DNA of 43,970 bases. It comes from Cytophagales bacterium Alg240-R148 (GTDB taxonomy: Bacteria > Bacteroidota > Bacteroidia > Cytophagales > Cyclobacteriaceae). Made by a program: the position numbers and the translations under genes. The stretch lies in assembly GCA_900537185.1 (NCBI GenBank), contig LS999828.1:268360-312329 (forward strand). Reading direction: 5' to 3'. Position 1 is the stretch's first letter. Every line of letters begins with the position of its first letter. The notes under the pieces are model-generated. The model was not told where the DNA came from and did not search any database. It saw only the letters and a program-made list of their open reading frames with translations. Positions 7,055 to 16,484 of the stretch are shown in pieces.

Positions 7055-10000
7055 ATGTCTGAAGAAAAGCAAGGAAATTTTTTCGTCCACAGGCCCATAG
7101 TGGCCATGGTAATTGCCATAGTAATTATTATTGTGGGTGCAGTTTCACTAATTGGGTTGCCCATTGAGCAATACCCCAATTTAACACCGCCAATTGTACA
7201 AGTAAGAGCTACCTATACCGGTGCGAATGCCCTCAATGTAGAAGAATCGGTGGCCACTCCACTGGAACAACAAATCAACGGTGTGGACAACATGATTTAC
7301 ATGAAGTCTACCAACGCCAATGATGGTACCATGACCATCGACATCTCTTTTGATGTAGGTACCGATCCTGATATGAATACAGTATTGTCTCAGAACAGGG
7401 TTTCAGCGGCTACCGCTAAACTCCCTGAGGCCGTAAAGAAATATGGGGTTACTACCGAAAAGTCTTTGCCCAACATATTAATGTTAGTGGCTCTAACCTC
7501 AGATGGTCGTTACGACCAAGACTTTTTAGGGAACTACGCTTTAATTAATATCAAAGACCAGCTGGCAAGAATCAAAGGGATTGGTCGGGTTAATGTTTTG
7601 GGTGCATCTGACTACTCCATGAGAATTTGGATTAAGCCCGATAGATTGTCTCAATTAGGAATCACAGTCCCTGAAATTCTAGGGGCCATCAATGAACAAA
7701 ACATTATAGTTCCTGGTGGTAAATTTGGCGCAGAACCTGCGCCCCCAGGTACTGAGTTTACTTATACCGTTAGGTTGCCAGAAAGGTTTTCATCTCCCGA
7801 AGCTTTTGGTGAGATTGTTATAAGAACCAAGTCCGATGGCTCTCAAGTTAAACTAAAAAACGTAGCAGAAATCAAGCTTGGTGTAGAAACTTACAATGCC
7901 TTTACAAGGCTCAACAAAGAAACTTGCGCCATTGTTGCTTTGTACCAGGCGCCAGGATCTAACGCAGTGGAATTGGCCTCTCAGGTAAATGAAACCATGG
8001 CTGAGCTTTCTACTAATTTCCCAGAAAGCATTAAGTACGATGTTTCATTAGATTCTACTGAAGCCATATCTGCGGGTATTGCCGATATTGTTGAAACTTT
8101 AATTATAGCGCTTATTTTGGTTGTTTTGGTTGTATTCATCTTTATACAAGATTGGAAAGCAACTTTAATACCCACCATAGCCATACCCGTTTCATTGGTT
8201 GGGGCATTTATTTTCTTTCCAGGGTTGGGTTTTACCATCAATGTTTTGTCTTTGCTCGGATTGGTTCTGGCCATTGGTATTGTGGTGGATGACGCCATTG
8301 TGGTAGTTGAAGCCGTTCAGGTAAATATTGCCAAAGGCATGAAGACAAAAGAAGCTACCTTAGATGCCATGAAAAAAGTAACAGCACCAGTTATTGCCAC
8401 CACTTTGGTTTTGGTTGCTGTGTTTATTCCTGTAGCCGGTATGGCTGGTATTACTGGTAGGCTCTACCAGCAATTTGCTATAACCATTGTGGTATCGGTA
8501 ATTGTTTCATCCGTGAATGCACTTACGCTTAGCCCTGCGCTTTGTTCCATTTTATTAACTGAACCCAAGCCTTACAAAGGACCTTTGGGCATGTTTTTTA
8601 AGTGGTTCAATAAATGGATGGGCAAAGGAACCGACGGATATATGAAAGTGACAAACGTAGTCACTAGAAAGATTAAAAGAAGTGTTGTATTTATAGTTGT
8701 AATTACCGTTGCTGCCGCTTTTGTAGGTAAATTGGTTCCTGGTGGTTTTATTCCGGAAGAAGACATGGGCTACCTCTTTGTCAATATTCAGCTGCCAGAT
8801 GCCGCTTCCATTCAACGTTCTGATGAAGTTTCCAAAAAAATTGAAGAAATAGTTTTAGGGCATCCCGAAGTTAAATATGTAACTACAGCCACTGGTTTTA
8901 GTTTGCTTTCTGGTGCGATGGCCTCTAATACAGGGTTTATGTTCATAACTCTCAACAATTGGGACGAACGCGAAGCAACCGTAAAGGATATTTCGGATAG
9001 ATTAAATGGCCAATTGTACATGCAAATCAATGAAGCGCAAGCCTTTGCCTTTGGTCCTCCGGCTATTCCTGGATTGGGTAATGGTTCTGGGTTCAGTATC
9101 ATGATTCAAGACAAAGGGGGCAATGATCCTCAATACCTCTCTGAAAACACTGCAAAATTTATTCAGGCCGTTAATGAAAGACCTGAGGTTACCAGGGCTT
9201 TTACAACATTCCAGGCGAACTCACCTCAACGGTACATGAACATCGACAAAGAAAAAGCCCTTAAAATGGGGGTTAGTCTAAATGATTTATACACCACAGT
9301 TGGTGCGTTTATGGGGGGTGCCTATGTCAATGATTTCACAAGGTTTGGCAGGTTGTATAAAACTTATATTCAAGCAAAACCAGAATACAGGGTATCTGAA
9401 GAACAAATCAATAATTTCTTTATCAAAAACAACCAAGGGCAAATGGTACCATTGGCTACCCTAGCCACCATTGAACCAATTTCTGGCCCGGAATACACCA
9501 ACCGTTTCAACTTATACAGGTCTGTAGAAGTAACCGGAGCGCCAGGGCAAGGTTATACTTCGGCCCAAGCCATGGCAACCTTAGAGGAAGTGGCAAATGA
9601 TGTATTACCAGCAGACATGAGTTATTCATGGAATGCCATGTCATTTCAAGAAAAACAGGCATCAGGTTCGTTAGGAATAATATTAACTTTCTCCTTGGTC
9701 TTTGTGTTTTTAATACTTTCAGCTCAGTACGAAAGTTGGTCCCTTCCATTTAGTATTTTGTTGGGAACTCCATTTGCCATTTTTGGTGCTTTGCTCGCTT
9801 TGTGGGTCTCACGATTTTTTAGTCCTACTTTCGAAAACAACATATTTGCACAAGTATCATTTGTGATGCTTATTGGTATGGCTGCTAAAAACGCCATTCT
9901 TATTGTCGAATTTGCCAATGAAGAATTTCAAGCTGGTAAAAGTCTTTTTGATGCCGCCATTGAAGCGGCAAGGTCCAGATTCAGACCCATTTTGATGACT

Positions 10001-10204
10001 GCCTTTTCTTTTATTTTAGGCGTTTTCCCCCTTGTAATCGCCTCAGGTTCGGGTGCAGAGGCAAGAAAAGTGATGGGCATGGCCCTGCTCGGAGGAATGA
10101 CATTGGCAACCGTCTTAGGTGTTTTTCTTTATCCAATGCTCTTTGTTTTTATTGGAAAAATAGCCGGGTATGAAAAGAAAAGAGAAAAACTTCAAAACAG
10201 TTAA
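7055..10204 (+). CDS. RND efflux permease, HAE1 family (AcrB/MexB type)
   Basis: A 1049-residue inner-membrane proton-driven exporter of hydrophobic or amphiphilic compounds. It shows the usual duplicated architecture: TM1 just after FFVHRPIVAMVIAI, a large periplasmic porter loop, TM2-6, an internal repeat starting near TM7, a second porter loop, and TM8-12. The TM4 proton-relay pair is in IGIVVDDAIVVVEAV, and the TM10 lysine partner is in GMAAKNAILIVEFANEEF. Phrases such as GIGRVNVLGA, PGQGYTSAQAM and RFRPILMTAFSFILGVFPL are typical of HAE1. Substrates cannot be told from sequence. It follows the adaptor by 9 nt and its stop is 4 nt before the start chosen for the outer-membrane factor. Confidence 0.96.
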   Translation: MSEEKQGNFFVHRPIVAMVIAIVIIIVGAVSLIGLPIEQYPNLTPPIVQVRATYTGANALNVEESVATPLEQQINGVDNMIYMKSTNANDGTMTIDISFDVGTDPDMNTVLSQNRVSAATAKLPEAVKKYGVTTEKSLPNILMLVALTSDGRYDQDFLGNYALINIKDQLARIKGIGRVNVLGASDYSMRIWIKPDRLSQLGITVPEILGAINEQNIIVPGGKFGAEPAPPGTEFTYTVRLPERFSSPEAFGEIVIRTKSDGSQVKLKNVAEIKLGVETYNAFTRLNKETCAIVALYQAPGSNAVELASQVNETMAELSTNFPESIKYDVSLDSTEAISAGIADIVETLIIALILVVLVVFIFIQDWKATLIPTIAIPVSLVGAFIFFPGLGFTINVLSLLGLVLAIGIVVDDAIVVVEAVQVNIAKGMKTKEATLDAMKKVTAPVIATTLVLVAVFIPVAGMAGITGRLYQQFAITIVVSVIVSSVNALTLSPALCSILLTEPKPYKGPLGMFFKWFNKWMGKGTDGYMKVTNVVTRKIKRSVVFIVVITVAAAFVGKLVPGGFIPEEDMGYLFVNIQLPDAASIQRSDEVSKKIEEIVLGHPEVKYVTTATGFSLLSGAMASNTGFMFITLNNWDEREATVKDISDRLNGQLYMQINEAQAFAFGPPAIPGLGNGSGFSIMIQDKGGNDPQYLSENTAKFIQAVNERPEVTRAFTTFQANSPQRYMNIDKEKALKMGVSLNDLYTTVGAFMGGAYVNDFTRFGRLYKTYIQAKPEYRVSEEQINNFFIKNNQGQMVPLATLATIEPISGPEYTNRFNLYRSVEVTGAPGQGYTSAQAMATLEEVANDVLPADMSYSWNAMSFQEKQASGSLGIILTFSLVFVFLILSAQYESWSLPFSILLGTPFAIFGALLALWVSRFFSPTFENNIFAQVSFVMLIGMAAKNAILIVEFANEEFQAGKSLFDAAIEAARSRFRPILMTAFSFILGVFPLVIASGSGAEARKVMGMALLGGMTLATVLGVFLYPMLFVFIGKIAGYEKKREKLQNS

Positions 10205-10208
10205 TTCT

Positions 10209-11639
10209 ATGATCAAGCAAAAACTATTAATAAACCTCTTCATTCTTTTGGTCATTGCAGCTAGCTGTAAAGTTGGGCCCAACTATACCAAAGATGAGTT
10301 TGAATCTCCTGATAAATTTAGGGCTGCTCTGGCCGATGGAGATACTGTTGCTATTGACACTACCAGCATTTTAAAATGGTGGGAATTATTCGATGATCCT
10401 GTTTTGGACACCTTGATTGTTCATGCCTTGGAACAAAACCAAGATGCGCTTATTGCAGCCAAAAGAATACAACGGGCACAAGCACAATTATCCTCTCAAA
10501 AGGCAGATATGTGGCCTAAAATTAATGCCCAAGGAGGGTATACTTATGGGAATTACAGCGGGTTCTTAAATTCAGAAGCACAAGGAGCTTGGAATGCAGC
10601 GGCAGTAATGCAATGGGAAATTGACTTTTGGGGTAAATTTAGAAGGTTAAATGAAGCCGCTTTAGCAGAGTATTTAGGAAGTGAATACGCGCTAAGAACC
10701 GTACAACTCGAACTTATATCGCAAGTAGCAAAAACCTACTTTTCCCTATTAGAAAATGAATCCAGGTTGAATATTGCCAATAGGACATTGGAGTCTCGAG
10801 ACAGTTCATTGGTTATCATTGAAAAGCGATTTGAACAAGGGATCATCCCTGAAATTGATGTCAATCAAGCACAAATTCAACGGGCTATTGCAGCCAGTGC
10901 GGTACCGGTGTTTGACCGGTATTACAGACAAACAGAAAATACGCTGGCAGTATTAATTGGCGAAATGCCCCGCTCCTTCGAAATTGGAAAACCCTTGGAT
11001 GAACAAAATTTTGAAATCGAAATTCCAGCTGGCCTTCCTTCTCAATTGCTGGTTCGAAGACCAGACGTAAATAATGTAGAACAACAACTCATCGCGCAAA
11101 ATGCACGCATAGGAGCTGCACAAGCCATGCGGCTTCCTGCGATTAGTTTGACAGGCTTATTTGGTGCTGCTAGCAACGACCTAGGCCTTGCTTCCCCTAA
11201 TAGTTTTGCATGGAATGCGGGTGGTTCTTTGCTAAGCCCAATTTTCCATTTTGGGAAAAATAAAAGGCGGGTGGAAATAGAAAGAATTAAGACGGAAGAA
11301 GTACGGCTGGAATATGAAAAAACAGTGTTGGTGGCATTCAAAGAAGTAGAAAACACCCTTATTGAAATCAGCACATTAAAAGAAGAACTGGTAGCCCGGC
11401 AAGCCCATGTAGATGCCGCAAAAAATGCAGAGAAACTGTCAAAATTAAGGTACGATAGAGGGGTGACGAGTTATTTGGAATTTCTAGAAGCGCAAAGGCA
11501 ATCTTTTGAAGCACAAAATTTTTTAGCAGAATCCAAGCAAAAGTTGTTAACTGCTTACATTTTGTTGTACAAGGCTTTAGGAGGAGGCTGGATCAGTGAG
11601 GCAGAAGAACAAGCAGCCAACGAACCCAACCAAGAGTAA
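10209..11639 (+). CDS. Outer-membrane efflux factor (TolC/OprM/NodT family lipoprotein)
   Basis: A 476-residue outer-membrane channel component of the RND tripartite pump. I chose the ATG at 10209 because it gives a clean lipoprotein signal (LLINLFILLVIAASC, Cys at about residue 20) and begins 4 nt after the permease stop. The frame remains open 13 codons further upstream but would then overlap the permease gene. The body contains two OEP repeats: the CKVGPNYTKDEFESP start typical of NodT proteins, long helical stretches with A/E/Q content, and the QLLVRRPDVNNVEQQLIAQNARIGAAQAMRLPAISLTG signature (seen as 'RRPDV' and 'NARIGAA..MRLPAISL'). A strong terminator follows, marking the operon end. 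Confidence 0.94.
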   Translation: MIKQKLLINLFILLVIAASCKVGPNYTKDEFESPDKFRAALADGDTVAIDTTSILKWWELFDDPVLDTLIVHALEQNQDALIAAKRIQRAQAQLSSQKADMWPKINAQGGYTYGNYSGFLNSEAQGAWNAAAVMQWEIDFWGKFRRLNEAALAEYLGSEYALRTVQLELISQVAKTYFSLLENESRLNIANRTLESRDSSLVIIEKRFEQGIIPEIDVNQAQIQRAIAASAVPVFDRYYRQTENTLAVLIGEMPRSFEIGKPLDEQNFEIEIPAGLPSQLLVRRPDVNNVEQQLIAQNARIGAAQAMRLPAISLTGLFGAASNDLGLASPNSFAWNAGGSLLSPIFHFGKNKRRVEIERIKTEEVRLEYEKTVLVAFKEVENTLIEISTLKEELVARQAHVDAAKNAEKLSKLRYDRGVTSYLEFLEAQRQSFEAQNFLAESKQKLLTAYILLYKALGGGWISEAEEQAANEPNQE

Positions 11640-11662
11640 ACTTTACAACAAGAAGAAAAATA

Positions 11663-11700
11663 AAAAAGGGGGCTGGTACGAATCAGCCTCCTTTTTCATT
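11663..11700 (+). terminator. Intrinsic terminator of the RND operon
   Basis: A 13-bp stem with one G.T wobble (11663-11675 with 11684-11696) around an 8-nt loop has an A-rich 5' side and a T-rich 3' side. It lies 24 nt after the stop of the outer-membrane factor, in the correct orientation. Confidence 0.85.
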
Positions 11701-11770
11701 TTCTAGCAGGTCTAAAATTATTCGCCCCAAGGTTAGGATAATTCCTTCTTACAAGTTAATTTATTTTGTA

Positions 11771-14700
11771 ATGATAAGGACCATTCTACTTATATTTCTC
11801 ACACTACTTTTTTTTAAATTCTCAACAGCTCAGAATTTCAACAATCAGTTATTTTTTAAAAGGTATGGAATGCAAGAAGGCCTATCTGAGGCCACTATTA
11901 ATAGTATTAAAAAAGACAACCATGGATATTTATGGATAGGCACCAATAACGGACTGGATAGATTTGATGGTTATAGCTTTAAACATTATGGCAATAACCC
12001 ACTAGATTCCGCATCACTATCCAACAATATAGTGCATGACATTGAAATAAATGGGGACGATATTTGGATAGCAACCTCTTCCGGCTTAACTAAATATGAC
12101 CTTATTACAGATTCTTTCAAACAAATTCATTCTCCTGCAAACAACACCAATGTATTCCGTAACATCCATTTAGACTTAAAACGGAACAGACTTTGGACTT
12201 CTAAACTTCAAAGCGGGCTCTTCTATTTGGATTTAACAACAGAAAAACTACACAAATATGAGGTACAAGAGCTCCGGCAAAAACAAATTTACGACATCAA
12301 CACCTATTTGGATAAACACCTCATAATTACCACTTTAAATGCAGGGTTCTACATGCTAGATCTTACAACCAAAGAATTAGCACAATACAACAAGTCTGCA
12401 AGTGGTCTAAAACAAACTCCAGAAAATATAACCAGAGGACTTATCGTTTGTGACTCCACCATTTGGATCGGGTTTCAATCTTCTGGGTTATTGGAGCTGA
12501 ACCCTTTCTCTAATAAAAACCACCTGTACACAACATCCAATAGCGGGCTCCATTCCAACCAAATTTATTATCTAACCCATGATGACAATAGAAATTTATG
12601 GATTGGTACGGATGGCGGGGGCCTTAGTATTTTGGACAATGCCGATCAAAAAATTTCTTCCTATCAAAATATCGAAGGGGATCCCAACAGTTTATCTGCC
12701 AATGTGGTGCGTGTAATTTATTGTGCAAGCAACCAAAATGTCTTTTTAGGTACCTATAAAGGTGGCTTGAATATTTTCAATGAACGGAGTCGTCAATTCA
12801 CCAATATCAAAAGAAACTTTAATACAAAAAGTACTTTATCCGCTCGTTCCATCAAAGCATTCGAGGAAGATGACAAAGGAATATGGATTGGGTCGGATGG
12901 AGGTGGGCTGGACTTTCTTTCTTATGAAGGGCAGTTGAAAAACATAAGCCAATTAAATGACCAACTACCTTCAAAAAAAATTTTATGTTTGGAATGGGAT
13001 AGCGATGAGGGGCTTTGGATTGGCACGTACAACAAAGGGCTCTTTAAATATAAAAATGGCCAACTTAAAAGTTTTCTTAACGATCCAAAATACAGCCAGT
13101 TAAAAGGAGTAAGTATTTGGGACATAAAAAAAGATCTTGATGGCAATTTGTGGGTAGGAACCAACTTGGGTTTATTTTTGTACGACCCGGTAAAGGATTC
13201 TTTTACTTCGATACAATGGTCTAACGGTGACATTTTAGATTTTCAAAGGAATGAACTCAGAGTGATTGAAATAGACCCAACCGGAAACTTATGGGTGGGT
13301 ACGGTAGGTGGTGTTGTTAAATACAACCACAAAAATGGCAAGGCTTCTTTTTTCGATGATTCTAAAAAAGTAAATGGATTAAATAACAACCTTGTTATAT
13401 CCCTGGAAGTGGATGAAAACTATGTTTATGCAGGAACTTTTGGTGGAGGCTTGAATATCATAGATAAAAAAAATGGATCTACCATGTTCCTTACAGCCGC
13501 CGACAATCAAATACCTAGCAATATTGTCTTTTCAATTTTAAATGACCAGCACAGCAGGTTGTGGATCAGTTCCAATAAAGGATTAAGTATTATAGACAAA
13601 AACACTTGGAAATGCATTCAAACATACAACAAGTTTGATGGCCTACAAGGAAATATTTTCAATAAAAACGCGTCATTCATCTCTAAGAAAGGACTTTTAT
13701 TTTTCGGAGGTGTCAATGGCTTCAATGTAGTAGACCCGAACAACATTACCTTAAAAACGCTAAACTCTCAACCATCCTTTACTGACTTTCAAATCTACAA
13801 CAAATCTGCTCCAGTTGGAGACAACCAAGTAATCAAAAAAAGTATCCATTACACCAATGAAATCAGCCTACCCTATTCCGAATCTCATTTTTTTGGTTTC
13901 GAATTTTCTGGTTTAGAATATATTTACCAAGATCAGTTAAGTTATGCCTACAAACTAGAGGGGTTTGACCAAGATTGGAATTACATTGGAAACCAAAGAA
14001 AAATCAATTTCACCAATCTAGACCCTAAACGATATACCTTAAGAATAAAATGCAGTTTCGATGGAGTAGATTGGACAAGCGAAGAATCTAAGATAACAAT
14101 AAATATTATCCCTTCTTGGTGGATGACATGGTATTTTAAACTCGGGGTGGTAGTAGCGATAGGTGTTATAAGTGTAAGTATGTATCTGCTTCGAATCCAA
14201 AATCTAAAAAAGGATAGGGAAAAACTTAAAGCTGAAGTTGAAACAAAAACAAAAGAGATTCAATATCAAAATGATCAATTAAGTAAGATGCATGTTGAGC
14301 TCAAAAGTGCTAACAGCGGGCTTGAAAAGCAAGTTATTACCAGAACAAAAAAGCTAAATGATACCATAGAGCATTTAAACAAAGTTATAGTGGAACTGGA
14401 TCGTTTTGTTTATAGCGCCTCTCATGATTTGAGTGCGCCACTAAAATCCATACTGGGCCTTATCAACCTTGCCCGAACCGAAGAACTTTCCAACAACACC
14501 GAACTTCATTTGAAACACATTGAAGAGAGCATTGTGAAATTGGAGAAAGTTATTCTAAGCCTTGCCCAATATGCCCGAAATTCTCAAAAGGAGATAATAA
14601 TAGAACAAATTAATATTAAGCAACTCGTTGTTCAGAATTTTCAAGAGGCCCAAAAAGTATATCCAAACAGCCAAGCATCCCTAAATGTATCCACAACTGG

Positions 14701-15052
14701 AGACCCAATGGTTGCTTCCGATAGACAAAGGTTGAATATGATTCTGCACAATTTGTTTATCAACGCCATAAAATTCTCTAACCACCAAAATGAAATTACT
14801 ACCATCATTGTTTCCATTGATACTCAAAAAAACGAATGGGTACTTAGCGTAAAGGACAACGGCATAGGAATTTCTAGAAAACATTTGGACCATGTCTATG
14901 GTATGTTTTATAGAGCACACGAAAATGCAACCGGGTCGGGTTTGGGGCTTTACATTGTAAAAGAAACGCTAGATAAACTAGGCGCTACCATAAAAACAAT
15001 TAGCTCAAAAGGAAAAGGAAGTGAATTCCTTATGACTTTTCCTAAAATTTAA
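11771..15052 (+). CDS. Two-component propeller sensor histidine kinase (Reg_prop / Y_Y_Y / HisKA / HATPase), no receiver
   Basis: A 1093-residue membrane sensor. After a signal peptide (residues 1-20, ending STAQ), repeated LWIGT..GL..FD-type motifs (for example GYLWIGTNNGLDRFDGYSFKHY) mark Reg_prop blades across about residues 30-690. These form two periplasmic beta-propellers as in Bacteroides hybrid two-component systems. A Y_Y_Y domain follows (about 710-780), then one transmembrane helix (about 784-806), a coiled coil (about 810-870), HisKA with phospho-acceptor H885 in SASHDLSAPL, and HATPase_c with LFINAIKFS, VKDNGIGIS and GSGLGLYIVKE boxes. Unlike classical hybrid systems it ends right after the ATPase domain: no receiver and no AraC HTH. 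Its partner regulator is not adjacent. It sits 131 nt after the RND operon, separated by that operon's terminator. Confidence 0.93.
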   Translation: MIRTILLIFLTLLFFKFSTAQNFNNQLFFKRYGMQEGLSEATINSIKKDNHGYLWIGTNNGLDRFDGYSFKHYGNNPLDSASLSNNIVHDIEINGDDIWIATSSGLTKYDLITDSFKQIHSPANNTNVFRNIHLDLKRNRLWTSKLQSGLFYLDLTTEKLHKYEVQELRQKQIYDINTYLDKHLIITTLNAGFYMLDLTTKELAQYNKSASGLKQTPENITRGLIVCDSTIWIGFQSSGLLELNPFSNKNHLYTTSNSGLHSNQIYYLTHDDNRNLWIGTDGGGLSILDNADQKISSYQNIEGDPNSLSANVVRVIYCASNQNVFLGTYKGGLNIFNERSRQFTNIKRNFNTKSTLSARSIKAFEEDDKGIWIGSDGGGLDFLSYEGQLKNISQLNDQLPSKKILCLEWDSDEGLWIGTYNKGLFKYKNGQLKSFLNDPKYSQLKGVSIWDIKKDLDGNLWVGTNLGLFLYDPVKDSFTSIQWSNGDILDFQRNELRVIEIDPTGNLWVGTVGGVVKYNHKNGKASFFDDSKKVNGLNNNLVISLEVDENYVYAGTFGGGLNIIDKKNGSTMFLTAADNQIPSNIVFSILNDQHSRLWISSNKGLSIIDKNTWKCIQTYNKFDGLQGNIFNKNASFISKKGLLFFGGVNGFNVVDPNNITLKTLNSQPSFTDFQIYNKSAPVGDNQVIKKSIHYTNEISLPYSESHFFGFEFSGLEYIYQDQLSYAYKLEGFDQDWNYIGNQRKINFTNLDPKRYTLRIKCSFDGVDWTSEESKITINIIPSWWMTWYFKLGVVVAIGVISVSMYLLRIQNLKKDREKLKAEVETKTKEIQYQNDQLSKMHVELKSANSGLEKQVITRTKKLNDTIEHLNKVIVELDRFVYSASHDLSAPLKSILGLINLARTEELSNNTELHLKHIEESIVKLEKVILSLAQYARNSQKEIIIEQINIKQLVVQNFQEAQKVYPNSQASLNVSTTGDPMVASDRQRLNMILHNLFINAIKFSNHQNEITTIIVSIDTQKNEWVLSVKDNGIGISRKHLDHVYGMFYRAHENATGSGLGLYIVKETLDKLGATIKTISSKGKGSEFLMTFPKI

Positions 15053-15087
15053 ATAAGAAATGCAGCATGCACTGCATTTCTTATTTA
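15050..15087. terminator. Bidirectional terminator between sensor kinase and pyrophosphatase genes
   Basis: A perfect 15-16-bp inverted repeat (15050-15065 with 15072-15087, loop CATGCA) has A/T-rich outer arms, so both strands end in a T-rich side. It overlaps the kinase stop codon and lies 10 nt past the end of the convergent ppa gene, serving both. Confidence 0.85.
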
Positions 15088-15097
15088 TGCGGTGCTT

Positions 15098-15628
15098 TTA
15101 TTTAAACCGTGCTTTGTAGTCCACAAATGCTTGTTGGATGATGCCTAGAGCAGTTTCTTTGTTTTGAAACTCTTCCACAACCACTTCTTTCTTTTCTAAT
15201 TTTTTATAATCCTCAAAAAAGGAACGCAACTCGCGCTTGAAATGAGGTGGTAATTCGTCTATGTCGTTGATATGGTTGACACTCATATCGCGGTGCGCAA
15301 CAGCAATAATTTTATCATCCGCTTCGCCATTGTCCAACATGCGCATCACGCCAATTACCTTGGCTGGTACAATACACATGGGTACTACTGCAATTTGAGA
15401 AAGAACCAAGATATCCAAAGGATCTCCATCGTCACAAAAAGTTCTTGGAATGAAACCATAATTTTCCGGATAATATACGGAAGAATACAGTACTCTATCC
15501 AGTTTTAAAAGACCTGAGTCTTTATCTAATTCGTATTTAGCTCTTGATTTTGAAGGAATTTCGATAATTCCATTAACTATTTCCGGTGCGTCTTCACCGT
15601 AATGAATGTGATGCCAGGGGTTAAACAT
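15098..15628 (-). CDS. ppa: Inorganic pyrophosphatase, family I
   Basis: A 176-residue soluble enzyme that hydrolyses pyrophosphate to two phosphates and so pulls biosynthetic reactions forward. Family I features are clear: [19 protein letters not shown] with substrate-binding Lys/Arg/Glu, [23 protein letters not shown] holding the metal-binding D..DP.D cluster, and [20 protein letters not shown] with the further catalytic acidic residues and Lys. Length is the usual 170-180. The ATG at 15626-15628 is the only sensible start. Its 5' region contains the candidate structured RNA described separately, whose last hairpin ends 17 nt before the start codon. Confidence 0.96.
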   Translation of the reverse strand: MFNPWHHIHYGEDAPEIVNGIIEIPSKSRAKYELDKDSGLLKLDRVLYSSVYYPENYGFIPRTFCDDGDPLDILVLSQIAVVPMCIVPAKVIGVMRMLDNGEADDKIIAVAHRDMSVNHINDIDELPPHFKRELRSFFEDYKKLEKKEVVVEEFQNKETALGIIQQAFVDYKARFK

Positions 15629-15645
15629 ATATCTTTTTTATAATT

Positions 15646-15866
15646 AAGGCTGTAAAGTTCCGAAAAATTCTTCACTTTACAGCCTTTGGAAAGTCGTTTT
15701 TTGCCGGTTAATGCTTTTATTCGACTTTCCGTCCTCCCCTATTGCTTTTGCCCTCTCAGGCTTACTCAATCTCCTCAAGTATCTTTTTGAACAACATAAA
15801 CTTTATCAACTACTACAATGAAAACTAAAAACAAACTGCTGTTCAAAGCATTAACCCCCCTCTATT
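15646..15866 (-). ncRNA. Candidate structured RNA with pseudoknot, upstream of ppa
   Basis: The 353-nt gap between ppa and the next upstream gene contains several perfect complementary pairs that fit one folded minus-strand RNA. They are: 15786-15793 with 15840-15847 (8 bp); 15688-15696 with 15722-15730 (9 bp); 15646-15658 with 15674-15686 (13 bp); and a 12-nt match of 15845-15856 with 15706-15717. That last site lies inside the loop of the 9-bp hairpin, giving a pseudoknot. A minus-strand TACCTTTG promoter element at 15872-15879 would start transcription just before the outermost strand. It may be a ppa leader or an independent RNA. I do not recognise it as RNase P RNA, tmRNA, SRP RNA or a known riboswitch. 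The rest of the gap (15881-15981) is AT-rich and shows nothing further. Confidence 0.5.
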
Positions 15867-15871
15867 CCTTA

Positions 15872-15879
15872 CAAAGGTA
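15872..15879 (-). promoter_or_regulatory. Promoter -7 element (TAnnTTTG type) for the ppa-upstream RNA
   Basis: The minus strand reads TACCTTTG, an exact match to the Bacteroidota TAnnTTTG -7 consensus. A clear TTTG/TTG -33 element is not visible at the usual distance. The predicted start, about 15866, coincides with the beginning of the structured region. Confidence 0.5.
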
Positions 15880-15981
15880 GAAAAGAGTAGAATATTATTT
15901 TCTCTATAAAATGGCACAGAGGCACAGAAGTAATATTTATTGGTATTTGTTCTATATTTCCTCCTATCCAATAGGTTCTCC

Positions 15982-16356
15982 TTAATGTTGATTCTGGTGT
16001 TCTTTATTCTTGCTTTGCGGTTGATCGGTATCAAAATCCAATTCCACTTGCACCTCCAAATCTAAATCCACGGCTTTCAATGCAATTGGCAGCTGGACAC
16101 TGACATCCCAAGATTTCCCATCTGTATAAATGTACACTCCTTTTTGAAGGTCATAATAGATGTTTTGCTTTGGAAAATATATATGACGCGTTTTTGCGCG
16201 GTACCCATGGGCTGGAGCCCATGCAGGTGGTCCTTTTTGTTTTTCGACCTTGTTCTTATTTTTTGAGTTCCCCTTGGCCTTCCCTTGTCCATTGGCATCC
16301 ATATTGGAAAACACAAAAAGTGTTACCAACGAAAATACGATTAATACTTGCTTCAT
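15982..16356 (-). CDS. Small secreted protein of unknown function
   Basis: A 124-residue protein with a signal peptide (hydrophobic residues 4-16, then DANGQ), a basic low-complexity linker of G/K/N (about residues 24-42), and a compact domain. The domain contains GPPAWAPAHGYRAKTRHIYF, YYDLQKGVYIY and GKSWDVSVQLP motifs. This W-A-P-A-H-G-Y plus 'YYD....YIY..G.W....LP' pattern occurs in many small Bacteroidota exported proteins without known function. The C-terminus is acidic, then Q/N/H-rich. The composition and the clear signal peptide argue that it is real. It is separated from ppa by the candidate RNA region and has no informative partner. Confidence 0.75.
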   Translation of the reverse strand: MKQVLIVFSLVTLFVFSNMDANGQGKAKGNSKNKNKVEKQKGPPAWAPAHGYRAKTRHIYFPKQNIYYDLQKGVYIYTDGKSWDVSVQLPIALKAVDLDLEVQVELDFDTDQPQSKNKEHQNQH

Positions 16357-16484
16357 TTCTATATTTATTTTTAAACGGATAATTTGTTTTTACAATCCCG
16401 AAATTAAAGCAATTCTTACTCCAATGTATTTTTATTATCATGTCCTTCTAACAAAAGTAACTTTTATGGCTATTTGCAAATTTC

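Noticed and set aside
15646-15866. RNase P RNA, tmRNA or SRP RNA
   Set aside because: The GGAAAGTC string recalls RNase P, but the conserved P4 strands (GAGGAAAGTCC...ACAGAA) and the expected length are absent. tmRNA and SRP signature loops are also missing.
15818-15880. Short plus-strand ORF of 20 codons (MKTKNKLL...) in the ppa-upstream gap
   Set aside because: It lies entirely opposite the structured RNA and its promoter box, has no family signal, and would explain none of the base pairing.
15905-15925. GGCACAGA direct repeat (ggcacagaggcacaga)
   Set aside because: A two-copy 8-bp repeat in an AT-rich spacer. Nothing links it to a function.
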